This document shows positions 25,146 through 32,580 of a stretch of DNA of 64,000 nt, in pieces. The DNA is from a virus. Each line of letters begins with the position of its first letter. The first letter of the stretch is position 1. A program made the position numbers and the translations under genes. Under the pieces are notes generated by a model. The model was not told where the DNA came from. It made no database searches and saw only the letters and a program-made list of their open reading frames with translations. The DNA lies in IMG/VR virus record IMGVR_UViG_3300027859_000009, positions 1 to 64,000 of that record; one strand, given 5' to 3'.

Positions 25146-25172
25146 CATATAATAAAGTAAAATATACAAATA

Positions 25173-25553
25173 ATGCCTAGAAAAAAGAATTATTTAAACA
25201 ACAAAGACCTTAGAGAGCAAATAATAATTTCTTTAGAACAAGATGAATTAACTAGAGAAGCTCAAAAAATGCTACAATTATTGGCTGAAAAAACAATTAA
25301 TAAATTAAGATATGCTAATGAGGATGATAGAAAGGATTGCCTTCAATTCGCTCTTTTAGACCTTTTAAAATATTGGAGAGGTTACAAGCCTCAATACCCA
25401 AATGCATTTGCATATTATACTGAAATAGCAAAAAGAGGTTATGCAAAAGGATGGAATAAACTTCATCCCCACAAATATAAAGGAACGCTTTCAATGGATA
25501 GAATTAATTCTAATGATAGCGATTCAGGAAATTCAGGAATGTTTAATATTTAA
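25173..25553 (+). CDS. 55: Late transcription sigma factor (gp55-like)
   Basis: 126 residues (T4 gp55 is 185). Matches gp55 in layout: NYLNNKDLREQIIISL near 6-21 (compare YVNNKELLQAII in T4), a region-2-like helical core (EKTINKLRY, FALLDLLKYWRGY, PNAFAYYTEIAKRGYAKGWNKL). It is shorter and lacks a clear C-terminal clamp-binding tail. Role: directs RNA polymerase to late promoters, which fits the TATATAAA boxes seen before the virion genes. It overlaps nothing and is 1 bp from the next gene. Confidence 0.75.
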   Translation: MPRKKNYLNNKDLREQIIISLEQDELTREAQKMLQLLAEKTINKLRYANEDDRKDCLQFALLDLLKYWRGYKPQYPNAFAYYTEIAKRGYAKGWNKLHPHKYKGTLSMDRINSNDSDSGNSGMFNI

Positions 25554-25554
25554 A

Positions 25555-26028
25555 ATGTCCATAAAAAATAATAAGCCTTCTGGCAATTCCAACTGGAATC
25601 AGGGTTATTATAACCCTGTATATCCCCAAAAATACACTGGAAAAGGACCTATTATATATAGAAGCTCATGGGAGTTAAAATTTATGAAAATGTGCGATAA
25701 TAGAGAAGATATTGTACTATGGTCAAGTGAACCGGTAGAAATAAAATATTGGAGTTCGCTTGACAATAAAGAACATTCATATTTTCCAGATTTTTATATC
25801 AAAGTTAAAAAAGATGAAAGTTTTGAAGAAACTTTGATAGAAATTAAACCAGAAGAGCAAATAAAAAAACCACAACCACCTACAAAAAATAGTAAACAAG
25901 CTCTTAAAAACTATAAATTTCTTGCAGAGCAGTTCATAAAAAATAGAGATAAATATAAATATGCACAAGAATGGGCAAAGTCAAGAGGCTGGAGATTTGT
26001 AGTCATGACAGAAAAAAGTCTTAAATAA
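25555..26028 (+). CDS. 4: Head completion nuclease (gp4-like)
   Basis: 157 residues from the ATG at 25555; an upstream in-frame ATG at 25441 lies within the sigma gene and is not used here. Matches T4 gp4 (150): YRSSWELKFMKMCDN, IVLWSSEPVEIKYWS, HSYFPDFYIKVK and ETLIEIKPEEQ. The PD..EIK pattern (about residues 81-103) is that of a restriction-endonuclease-like core. In T4 gp4 is needed to finish filled heads. The stop codon overlaps the next start (TAATG). Confidence 0.85.
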   Translation: MSIKNNKPSGNSNWNQGYYNPVYPQKYTGKGPIIYRSSWELKFMKMCDNREDIVLWSSEPVEIKYWSSLDNKEHSYFPDFYIKVKKDESFEETLIEIKPEEQIKKPQPPTKNSKQALKNYKFLAEQFIKNRDKYKYAQEWAKSRGWRFVVMTEKSLK

Positions 26029-26618
26029 TGGGTCAAGTTAGAAACGATATAAAAAAACTAATTAAAGAAAATGGAAGTTTAGCTAAGGCTTCTTCTGCTT
26101 CTCAAGATTGGTTTGATGCTGGTAAAAAATCTGTAAATGAAAAAGGTGCAAGTTTTACCTCTAAAAGGTTTTTTCCAGGAAAAATATACATTTTTAGATA
26201 TACGCCTTTAAATTCAAAAAATCTACCATGGTTTGATAAAAACCCAGTAGTTTTAGCTTTAGACCCTGCAGGTGCAAATGATGTTGGAATAAATTTAAAC
26301 CTTTTACCAAAAGATGTAAAAGAAAATTTATTAGATAAGGTATATAGTATGTTTGAGGCAGAAATTAAAAGTAATTCAGTAGGAGGTGCAGCAAATAACG
26401 TTAAAAGACAAAAGCATCTATCAATGACTTGGGAAAATATGAAAGGTTTTTTAAAAGGACCTGGATATGATTTTGCGTTAAGGCAATACATTGTTGGTAG
26501 AAAGTCTGCACAGGCATTTGTTAGTTATGAAAACTGGGCAAAAATAGTATTATGTGATTTTGCAGATTTGCAAGGAACTTCGTATGCTGAATTAGAAAGG
26601 CTTTTTAAAAAGAAATAG
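26028..26618 (+). CDS. Conserved virion or assembly protein, function unclear
   Basis: 196 residues. Contains KIYIFRYTPLNSKNLPWFD, PVVLALDPAG and GINLNLLPKDVKENLLDKV, a pattern I recall from small T4-like structural proteins next to head completion genes. In T4 the gene after 4 is 53 (also 196 residues, baseplate wedge), but the sequence does not match gp53 well; a gp2-like DNA end protector is another option. Its place between gp4 and the portal supports a head or tail role. Confidence 0.55.
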   Translation: MGQVRNDIKKLIKENGSLAKASSASQDWFDAGKKSVNEKGASFTSKRFFPGKIYIFRYTPLNSKNLPWFDKNPVVLALDPAGANDVGINLNLLPKDVKENLLDKVYSMFEAEIKSNSVGGAANNVKRQKHLSMTWENMKGFLKGPGYDFALRQYIVGRKSAQAFVSYENWAKIVLCDFADLQGTSYAELERLFKKK

Positions 26619-26626
26619 AATAAAAA

Positions 26627-26639
26627 GAATATATAAATT
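26627..26639 (+). promoter_or_regulatory. Late promoter box
   Basis: GAATATATAAATT, TATATAAA at 26630-26637, 20 bp before the portal gene. Confidence 0.6.
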
Positions 26640-26657
26640 GAAAAAGTATTAAAAATT

Positions 26658-28259
26658 ATGGCAGGTTTTGCAGATAAGGACCCTAGAAATGGGCCTTTTA
26701 GTACAGGTAAAAGACCATTTAGTCTAAGTAATACACTAAAAAGATTATCTTCATTTGGTATGAGATATGATGATTTAGTACTTAGGCAATCACAGGCTAT
26801 TGGTCCTTTAGAAGATAAATTCGGATATGGCGACATTAACCCTATGGGTATTGACGATGATAATATGTATGCGGCATTTGCTGCATTATCAATGGCCGAT
26901 ACAACAATGCGAAAAAATGTACCTTTTTTCGATCAGCAATATGTTGTAAAAAGAGAAGAACTTAGAAGATTTTCAGTAAATGATGAAATTGAAGATATTT
27001 TAGATATTCTTTGTGATGAAACAATAGTATATGATAATAAAAATTTCTTTGGTTCTCCTGAAATATTAGGAGTTGAGGTTTCTGATGGAATTCAAAAAGA
27101 CTTAAATAGATATTTTAGACAAATATATCATGCATTTGGATTTAATTCAGATCAATCTGCTTGGTACTACTTTAGGAAATGGTTAATTGACGGATATCTT
27201 GCATTTGAAATTATTTATTCACCAGATCAATCAGAAATTATAGGTTTTAAAGAATTAGACCCAGTAAGTTTAATTCCTGGATATAATAAAGATGATGGTA
27301 AAAAAGTTTGGATTCAATTTAAGGATGACCCTGTAAAAGAAAGAACTCTTTATGATTCTCAAGTAATTTATCTTTCTTATTCTTCAATAACTACAGCCTC
27401 TAGAGTATCTTATGTTGAAAGATTAACAAGGTCATTTAACTTATTAAGAATTATGGAGCACACCAGGGTAATTTGGGCTGTTACTAATAGTTCATATAGA
27501 ATGAAATTTGTAATACCTGTAGGTGGTAAATCTAAGACTAGAGCAAAACAATCTTTAGCACAACTTATGAATTCGTATAAAGAAGTTGTTGATTTTGATT
27601 GGGAATCTGCTTCAATGCAAACAAATGGACAGCCAATGTTACAATTTAATAAAGAGTATTGGTTACCAAGTAAAGACGGAGATAGTCCAGAAATAGAAAC
27701 ATTAGATAGTTCAGGTCCGGACCTTTCAGACACAGAAGCATTAAAATATTTTAGTGATAAATTAAAACACGTTTCTAAAATACCGTATTCAAGATTTTTA
27801 TATGAAGATGGAGGTGGAGACTTTAATCTTGCTGCAGATGGAATGATTAGAGATGAAATAAAATTCAGTAAATTTGTTAAGAGACTTAGAGCAGCTTTCC
27901 AAGAAATTTTAGTTAAGCCTCTTTATTTACAAATGTGCATTAAATATAAAGACCTTTCTGAAGACCCACAATTTAAAACTCAAGTGGCTTTAAGATATTA
28001 TAAAGATAATGATTTTGCAGCATTAAAAGAAATGGAAATCATGGAACGTAGATTAGACTTCGTTTCAACAATGAGAGATTCATTGATGACAACAAATCAA
28101 GAAACTATGGAAGAAGAATACTACTTTGATATGGAGTTCTTAGTTGATAGATATCTGCAGCTTAGCCCAGATGATATTGCAGCAAATGCAGCGGCTAAAG
28201 CTAAGGAAGAAAGAGAAAAAGAAGAAGCACCTGAGCCAGAAGACCCAATGGCAATGTAA
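26658..28259 (+). CDS. 20: Portal protein (gp20-like)
   Basis: 533 residues (T4 gp20 is 524). Twelve-subunit ring at one vertex through which DNA enters and leaves. Typical gp20 segments are seen: SAWYYFRKWLIDGYLAFEI near 172-190, FKELDPVSLIPGY, RMKFVIPVGGKSKTRA near 288-303, a QFNKEYWLPSKDG..EIETL block, LKYFSDKLKHVSKIPYSRF and a C-terminal acidic tail ending DPMAM. Followed by core protein and protease genes, as in T4. Confidence 0.92.
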   Translation: MAGFADKDPRNGPFSTGKRPFSLSNTLKRLSSFGMRYDDLVLRQSQAIGPLEDKFGYGDINPMGIDDDNMYAAFAALSMADTTMRKNVPFFDQQYVVKREELRRFSVNDEIEDILDILCDETIVYDNKNFFGSPEILGVEVSDGIQKDLNRYFRQIYHAFGFNSDQSAWYYFRKWLIDGYLAFEIIYSPDQSEIIGFKELDPVSLIPGYNKDDGKKVWIQFKDDPVKERTLYDSQVIYLSYSSITTASRVSYVERLTRSFNLLRIMEHTRVIWAVTNSSYRMKFVIPVGGKSKTRAKQSLAQLMNSYKEVVDFDWESASMQTNGQPMLQFNKEYWLPSKDGDSPEIETLDSSGPDLSDTEALKYFSDKLKHVSKIPYSRFLYEDGGGDFNLAADGMIRDEIKFSKFVKRLRAAFQEILVKPLYLQMCIKYKDLSEDPQFKTQVALRYYKDNDFAALKEMEIMERRLDFVSTMRDSLMTTNQETMEEEYYFDMEFLVDRYLQLSPDDIAANAAAKAKEEREKEEAPEPEDPMAM

Positions 28260-28264
28260 AAAAA

Positions 28265-28278
28265 AGATATATAAAACA
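28265..28278 (+). promoter_or_regulatory. Late-type box abutting a start codon
   Basis: AGATATATAAAACA, TATATAAA at 28268-28275. It matches the consensus perfectly but ends 2 bp before the ATG at 28278, too close to serve that start by the usual -10 geometry. It could still feed the protease gene downstream. Confidence 0.45.
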
Positions 28279-28664
28279 TGAAAATACAAAGAATAACATC
28301 GTACGAACAATTTTCAAGAGTTTTCGGTCCTATAAGTGAGGAAAAGAAAGAATCTTTATCTTCTATTAAAGCAGGTGATGAAAGTAAAGTTGAAGTATCA
28401 GATCAAAAAACTTCAGATGGTAAAATTATTTCTGCACAGGAGATTCTAGGTCAAATAATTGCTTCTGAAACAGAAGGAGATTTTAAAAAATATTTTTATG
28501 ATAAGTATGGAACTACTAAATTCGATACTGAGACAATGGGACAAATGGTAACAACTTACCAGGAATATAATAAAGAACTTGCAGCTGAAGAAAAGGAAGA
28601 AGAAAAGGAAGGCGGTGAAGGTGAAGGAGGTGAAGAAGATCCACTTGCAGGACTAGATGTTTAA
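28278..28664 (+). CDS. Prohead core protein (gp67/gp68-like by position)
   Basis: 128 residues. N-terminus RITSYEQFSRVFGPISEE resembles the capsid-targeting sequence of T4 core proteins (Y-x-x-F), with PISE as a possible protease site. The C-terminus is strongly acidic (repeated E and G from about 100 on). It lies between portal and protease exactly where T4 has 67 and 68. Similarity beyond these features was not recognised. Confidence 0.6.
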   Translation: MKIQRITSYEQFSRVFGPISEEKKESLSSIKAGDESKVEVSDQKTSDGKIISAQEILGQIIASETEGDFKKYFYDKYGTTKFDTETMGQMVTTYQEYNKELAAEEKEEEKEGGEGEGGEEDPLAGLDV

Positions 28665-28682
28665 AAAATAAAATTTTATTAA

Positions 28683-28693
28683 AGATATATACA
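28683..28693 (+). promoter_or_regulatory. Late promoter box
   Basis: AGATATATACA, TATATACA at 28686-28693, 17 bp before the protease gene. Confidence 0.55.
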
Positions 28694-28710
28694 AAAAATA
28701 AGAAACAAAA

Positions 28711-30594
28711 ATGGATAAACTTATCGACAAGACAAGCAATTTTGATTTGTTAATAGTAGAGAAGTCCTCATCAATTTTAACAAAATCTGGTGATGACAAA
28801 GACTATGTTTTAGAAGGTACTTTTGGAGAGATTGATGTTAAGAATAAAAACAACAGAATTTATACAGAAGGAGAATATTTACCACAAATTGAATCATTGC
28901 AAAATAAAATTAACTCTTCTAAGTTATTAGGAGAATTAGACCATCCTCAGCAATTTGATATATCTTTAAAAAACGTATCGCATATTATTGAAGAATTAAG
29001 ATATGATAAAGAAAATAAAAAAGTAAAAGGTAAAATCAGACTACTTGATACCGACGCAGGAAGACAAGCTAAGGCTTTAGTAGACGCTGGTGTACCTTTA
29101 CACATTAGCTCTAGGGCAGCAGGTGAAGTATCAGAAGGAGGTAAAGTAAAAATAAAGCAATTATTTACTTATGACCTCGTTGCAGACCCTGGTTTTCAAA
29201 ATGCAGAATTAACAAGAGTAAATGAATCTTATGGATATTCAAATGACGAAAACTTATTTATTTACGAGTTATTTAAAAGAAAAGAAGAAAATAAAAACCA
29301 AAACATAATAGAAAATAAAAACAAAAAAGAAATGGAAGAATTTGTAAAAACAGATGATTTCAACAACTACACAAAGTATCTTGCTGAGCAGATCAAAGGT
29401 TTAAAATCGGTTATTTCTGAATTATCAGAAAAAACAAATAATGGTTCGGATGAAACAAATGAAACTATTGAAAATGTAACAGCACATAACGACAGTATTG
29501 TTGAACAATTAAACAATTTAACAGAGTACGTTAAATATGTTGCAGAAAAAACAGACCAAAACATCTCATACACTGAGCATGTTGCAGAAAAAACAGACCA
29601 AAGTATTCAATATGCTGAGTACGTTGCGGAAAAAGTAGACCAAGGAATCGGATACACTGAACACGTAGCAGAATCTTTAACATCTTTAAAAGAGTATGCA
29701 AACTACGTTGCAACATCTTACAACGAAGGTGCTGAAACAACAGAAAAATTAATAGAGTATGTTGAGTATTTAAGAGGTAATGTACAAAATATCAGTGAAT
29801 ATGCTAATTATATTGCTGAATCTATCAACGAAAATCTAGTAATAGAAGGCGATGATGAAACAGCAAAAGAATTCGATGAATCAGATGAAGATAACGAATT
29901 AGAAAAAGTAGGAGATAACTCTGGAGAAGCTAATAGAGCTGATGGTGGAGCTGGTCAAGAAAAAGAAGATTTAGATAACGATTTAAAAGACGTTACTACA
30001 CCTGATGAAAAAGAAGAAGCTGATAAAGAAGTTCCTAAAAATTCAGGAGCAGACGGTGCTGATGACCCGCTAGAATCATATAAAGATGAAATTTCAGGTA
30101 AATTAAGTAGTTTACTAGAAAAAGCAGCTACAAAAGAAAATAAAGACCCTCATTTCTTTAAATTAGTTAGTTCTACAACAGCAGAAAAATATAATAACTT
30201 AGATGAAAATTCTAAAACTGCAGCTAGAAAATCAATTACTGAATCAGGATTTTTAACAGAATCTCAAATTATCAGAATCATTGAAAACGTTAATGAAGTA
30301 TCAGGAAACGTTTCAAATGAGCCTTTATTTATTACAGCTATGCCGTCTGAATATAAAGATAAATGGAATTCACTTTCAGAATCTAAGAAAAGACAAATTG
30401 TTGCACAGTCTAAGACTCGTAAATTAGAAACAGAATATCAAGTAAGAAACTTCTGGCAAACTAGAGACCTTAGAGAATTTGCTCCAGTAATGGAAAAAGT
30501 AGAAATGATTAACGAAAGTAAAAAAGAAGAACCAAAATTACCTTATAGTCTAGATGGTGTACAAGAGGCATTATCAAAAAGATTTAATAAGTAA
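28711..30594 (+). CDS. 21: Prohead protease (gp21-like) fused to scaffold-like region
   Basis: 627 residues, three times T4 gp21 (212). The first 190 residues are the protease: EGTFGEIDVKNKNNRIY near 35-51, GELDHP at 74-79 (catalytic histidine), VPLHISSRAAGEV at 128-140 (catalytic serine) and YDLVADPGF near 154-162. After residue 207 follows a helical, acidic region with 14-residue repeats and a basic C-terminal domain. T4 has a separate scaffold gene 22 between 21 and 23; here none is found, so the C-terminal 420 residues probably supply it. An A-rich leader before an internal ATG at 29332 suggests separate expression. Confidence 0.85.
   Translation: MDKLIDKTSNFDLLIVEKSSSILTKSGDDKDYVLEGTFGEIDVKNKNNRIYTEGEYLPQIESLQNKINSSKLLGELDHPQQFDISLKNVSHIIEELRYDKENKKVKGKIRLLDTDAGRQAKALVDAGVPLHISSRAAGEVSEGGKVKIKQLFTYDLVADPGFQNAELTRVNESYGYSNDENLFIYELFKRKEENKNQNIIENKNKKEMEEFVKTDDFNNYTKYLAEQIKGLKSVISELSEKTNNGSDETNETIENVTAHNDSIVEQLNNLTEYVKYVAEKTDQNISYTEHVAEKTDQSIQYAEYVAEKVDQGIGYTEHVAESLTSLKEYANYVATSYNEGAETTEKLIEYVEYLRGNVQNISEYANYIAESINENLVIEGDDETAKEFDESDEDNELEKVGDNSGEANRADGGAGQEKEDLDNDLKDVTTPDEKEEADKEVPKNSGADGADDPLESYKDEISGKLSSLLEKAATKENKDPHFFKLVSSTTAEKYNNLDENSKTAARKSITESGFLTESQIIRIIENVNEVSGNVSNEPLFITAMPSEYKDKWNSLSESKKRQIVAQSKTRKLETEYQVRNFWQTRDLREFAPVMEKVEMINESKKEEPKLPYSLDGVQEALSKRFNK
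29332..30594 (+). CDS. 22: Nested in-frame scaffold product (gp22-like, proposed)
   Basis: 420 residues if translated from the ATG at 29332, in frame within the protease gene. The upstream bases are almost pure A (AACAAAAAAGAA before ATG), the same leader type as at other starts in this genome, and the preceding segment of the long protein is an asparagine- and lysine-rich linker. The product begins EEFVKTDDFNNY, is helical with a 14-residue repeat array, an acidic middle (near 170-250) and a C-terminal domain. MINES near the end is a possible protease site. This is inference from layout; nested protease/scaffold genes are known in other phages. Confidence 0.5.
   Translation: MEEFVKTDDFNNYTKYLAEQIKGLKSVISELSEKTNNGSDETNETIENVTAHNDSIVEQLNNLTEYVKYVAEKTDQNISYTEHVAEKTDQSIQYAEYVAEKVDQGIGYTEHVAESLTSLKEYANYVATSYNEGAETTEKLIEYVEYLRGNVQNISEYANYIAESINENLVIEGDDETAKEFDESDEDNELEKVGDNSGEANRADGGAGQEKEDLDNDLKDVTTPDEKEEADKEVPKNSGADGADDPLESYKDEISGKLSSLLEKAATKENKDPHFFKLVSSTTAEKYNNLDENSKTAARKSITESGFLTESQIIRIIENVNEVSGNVSNEPLFITAMPSEYKDKWNSLSESKKRQIVAQSKTRKLETEYQVRNFWQTRDLREFAPVMEKVEMINESKKEEPKLPYSLDGVQEALSKRFNK
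29539..29748 (+). repeat. 42-bp tandem coding repeats
   Basis: Five units at 29539, 29581, 29623, 29665 and 29707, exactly 42 bp apart, encode 14-residue units of the form VAEKTDQxIxYxEx. The first three are near identical in protein and the last two are diverged. The 14-residue period equals two heptads, so the array should extend a coiled coil in the scaffold. Confidence 0.85.
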
Positions 30595-30616
30595 TAAAAT
30601 TCTATTTTTGTTTTTT

Positions 30617-30643
30617 AAAGCCCAGAATTTTCTGGGCTTTTTT
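30617..30643 (+). terminator. Rho-independent terminator
   Basis: Stem AAAGCCCAGA/TCTGGGCTTT with loop ATTT and a T run. It separates protease/scaffold from the small membrane gene and capsid gene. Confidence 0.92.
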
Positions 30644-30655
30644 ATGTTCCTAGAA

Positions 30656-30668
30656 AGATATATAATAA
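30656..30668 (+). promoter_or_regulatory. Late promoter box
   Basis: AGATATATAATAA, TATATAAT at 30659-30666, 14 bp before the gene at 30681. Confidence 0.6.
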
Positions 30669-30680
30669 AAAACATCAGTT

Positions 30681-30872
30681 ATGATTAAACATATATTTCA
30701 CTTATTACCGGTTATTTTATGCTTAGGGTTTTCTATCCTTTGGCCTTTTTGGTTAGCAAACGGATATTTAGATACTTTATACCTTAAAGCAGCAACTTTT
30801 ATAGCGGCTTATGGTGGCTTTATAGGAGGTACTGTATGGTACATTCAATGGGTTAAAAGAAACAAAAGATAA
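30681..30872 (+). CDS. Small two-helix membrane protein
   Basis: 63 residues with two hydrophobic helices (HLLPVILCLGFSILWPFWLA and a second near 36-55) and a basic end VKRNKR. It has its own late box and lies between the protease and capsid genes. Function unknown; a small late membrane protein such as a holin or antiholin is possible but not shown. Confidence 0.55.
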   Translation: MIKHIFHLLPVILCLGFSILWPFWLANGYLDTLYLKAATFIAAYGGFIGGTVWYIQWVKRNKR

Positions 30873-30972
30873 TCCTATAATCAAATACTCTACTTTTATT
30901 TAAAAAATATACAACTTTATTATATGATTCTAGTTATATAATATTAATGTAGTATTTTATTGAAAAATAAAA

Positions 30973-30986
30973 AGATATATAAAACA
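30973..30986 (+). promoter_or_regulatory. Late promoter box of the capsid gene
   Basis: AGATATATAAAACA, TATATAAA at 30976-30983, a perfect match. The leader to the capsid start is long (45 bp to the ATG at 31029, 84 bp to the one at 31068). Confidence 0.65.
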
Positions 30987-31067
30987 TATTCGACGATTTG
31001 GCTAAAGAAGCAGAAAGCCATGTAAATAATGTCGAAAACTAAAACGCAAAAAAATAAATTTAACAAA

Positions 31068-32480
31068 ATGGCAAATTTAATTAACGAAGCGGAAATTAGA
31101 GATACATGGTCACCGATTATTGAATCGGCAACTGGTATCAAAGACGCTGAAAAATTATCATGGATGTCTGAGTACTGTCACAATCACAAACTTTACGAAG
31201 ACGCAAACATCATGTCCCTTAACCCAGGAATGAACTTAACAGGTATGGGTGCAGTAGCATTCCCATCAAACTTTGACGGTGCAGCTGACGGTTCAGGAGA
31301 CAAAGCTCCAACTTTACTTCCTTTAGCGATGCAAGTTGCAGCTCAAACAATCGGATTAGACTTAGTACCAGTTGTACCAATGGCTGGACCTATGGGTCTT
31401 TTATCTTACCTAGACTTCGTATACGAAGGAGGTACTTTAGGTGCTGGAGCTTCCGGTGCTGATGGTACTGTAGCACCTACATACATCAAATCAGGAGCAA
31501 CTGCTGCTTCTACTGGTGATACTATCGTAGGTACATCTAGAATTGACGGAAAATCAATCATCAAAATTGGAGCAACAACTGAAGCTGCAGCACCAGTAAC
31601 TAACACTTACGCTGACGCTGAATTAGTTGCTGCATTAGACGACCATATCCCTGGTTTCGTTGGAAATGATGATGGAACTCCATACACTAGAGAAGTTGGT
31701 GAATCAACTCCGGACAGAGTTATGGGTCTTTCATTGTTCAGTAAATCAGTAGACGCTAGAACTTATCAAGTTGCTGCTGCAGTTACTAGAGAGCAAGTAC
31801 AAGATTTAAAACAATTCGGTGTAGATGCAGTTGCTCAAGTAGAGGCTGTATTAACTAACGAGCTTACTCAAACAATCAATGATTTAATTATCAATAACAT
31901 CGATTCACTTGCTACTGCTAACATGGCAGCTGCTGGTATCGCTGGAAACTTAAACGTAGCTTTAACTCCTGTTGCATCTGCAGCTGGTGGTGCTACTGAA
32001 GGTTCACAACACAGAAAAGTATTAACAGGTATTCTTGCTGCTGCTAACTTAATTGCTAACAGAGGTAGAAGAGGTGCTGGTAACTTTGCTGTAGTTGGAC
32101 CACAGGTTGCTACATTAATTCAATCGGTTTCAGGATTTGTTCCTAACCCATTCGCTAACACGGCAAACCAATCAGCAGGTGCTATTTATCCTGTAGGTTC
32201 TGTTGCTGGTGTACAAGTTTATACTAACCCAAAATGGAATTGGTCTTACAATGAAGTATTAGTTGGTAGAAAAGGAGACGGAAACGGACCTGGATTAGTA
32301 TTCATGCCTTACTTAATGGCAGAATCAGTACAAACAATTGCTGAAGGAACTATGGCTCCTAAAGTAGCTGTTAAGTCTAGATTCAGAATCGTTGAAGCTG
32401 GTTTCCACCCAGAAACACAATATGCAAAATTTGCAATTACTGTTGCTGGTGGTGGTACTGATTTAGTAAACATCGCTTAA
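31068..32480 (+). CDS. 23: Major capsid protein (gp23-like)
   Basis: 470 residues from the ATG at 31068, which has the usual A-rich leader; an in-frame ATG at 31029 would add 13 lysine- and asparagine-rich residues that look like translated leader. Typical gp23 content: NLINEAEIRDTWSPIIE at the start, LLPLAMQVAAQTIGLDLVPV, PMGLLSYLDFVY, LFSKSVDARTYQVAAAVTRE and a C-terminal half with RGAGNFAVVGPQVA, GAIYPVGSVAGVQVYTNPKW and VLVGRKGDG. NLINE near the N-terminus fits a prohead protease site. The base composition is richer in GC than its neighbours, common for highly expressed capsid genes. Confidence 0.93.
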   Translation: MANLINEAEIRDTWSPIIESATGIKDAEKLSWMSEYCHNHKLYEDANIMSLNPGMNLTGMGAVAFPSNFDGAADGSGDKAPTLLPLAMQVAAQTIGLDLVPVVPMAGPMGLLSYLDFVYEGGTLGAGASGADGTVAPTYIKSGATAASTGDTIVGTSRIDGKSIIKIGATTEAAAPVTNTYADAELVAALDDHIPGFVGNDDGTPYTREVGESTPDRVMGLSLFSKSVDARTYQVAAAVTREQVQDLKQFGVDAVAQVEAVLTNELTQTINDLIINNIDSLATANMAAAGIAGNLNVALTPVASAAGGATEGSQHRKVLTGILAAANLIANRGRRGAGNFAVVGPQVATLIQSVSGFVPNPFANTANQSAGAIYPVGSVAGVQVYTNPKWNWSYNEVLVGRKGDGNGPGLVFMPYLMAESVQTIAEGTMAPKVAVKSRFRIVEAGFHPETQYAKFAITVAGGGTDLVNIA

Positions 32481-32505
32481 TAAACTTTTAATAGTTTTAA
32501 GATAT

Positions 32506-32531
32506 AAAGGGAAACGTAAGTTTCCCTTTTT
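32506..32531 (+). terminator. Rho-independent terminator
   Basis: Stem AAAGGGAAAC/GTTTCCCTTT with a 4-base loop and T run, directly after the capsid gene. Confidence 0.92.
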
Positions 32532-32542
32532 CTGATTTAAAA

Positions 32543-32553
32543 GGATATATACT
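32543..32553 (+). promoter_or_regulatory. Late promoter box
   Basis: GGATATATACT, TATATACT at 32546-32553, 27 bp before the gene at 32581. Confidence 0.5.
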
Positions 32554-32580
32554 ATATTAATCTAAATAAAATTAACAAAA

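Noticed and set aside
25441-25554. Longer start of the gp4-like gene
   Set aside because: It lies within the sigma factor gene. T4 gp4 length and leader favour 25555.
29539-29748. Possible CRISPR array
   Set aside because: Regular 42-bp period, but units are contiguous coding repeats without spacers.
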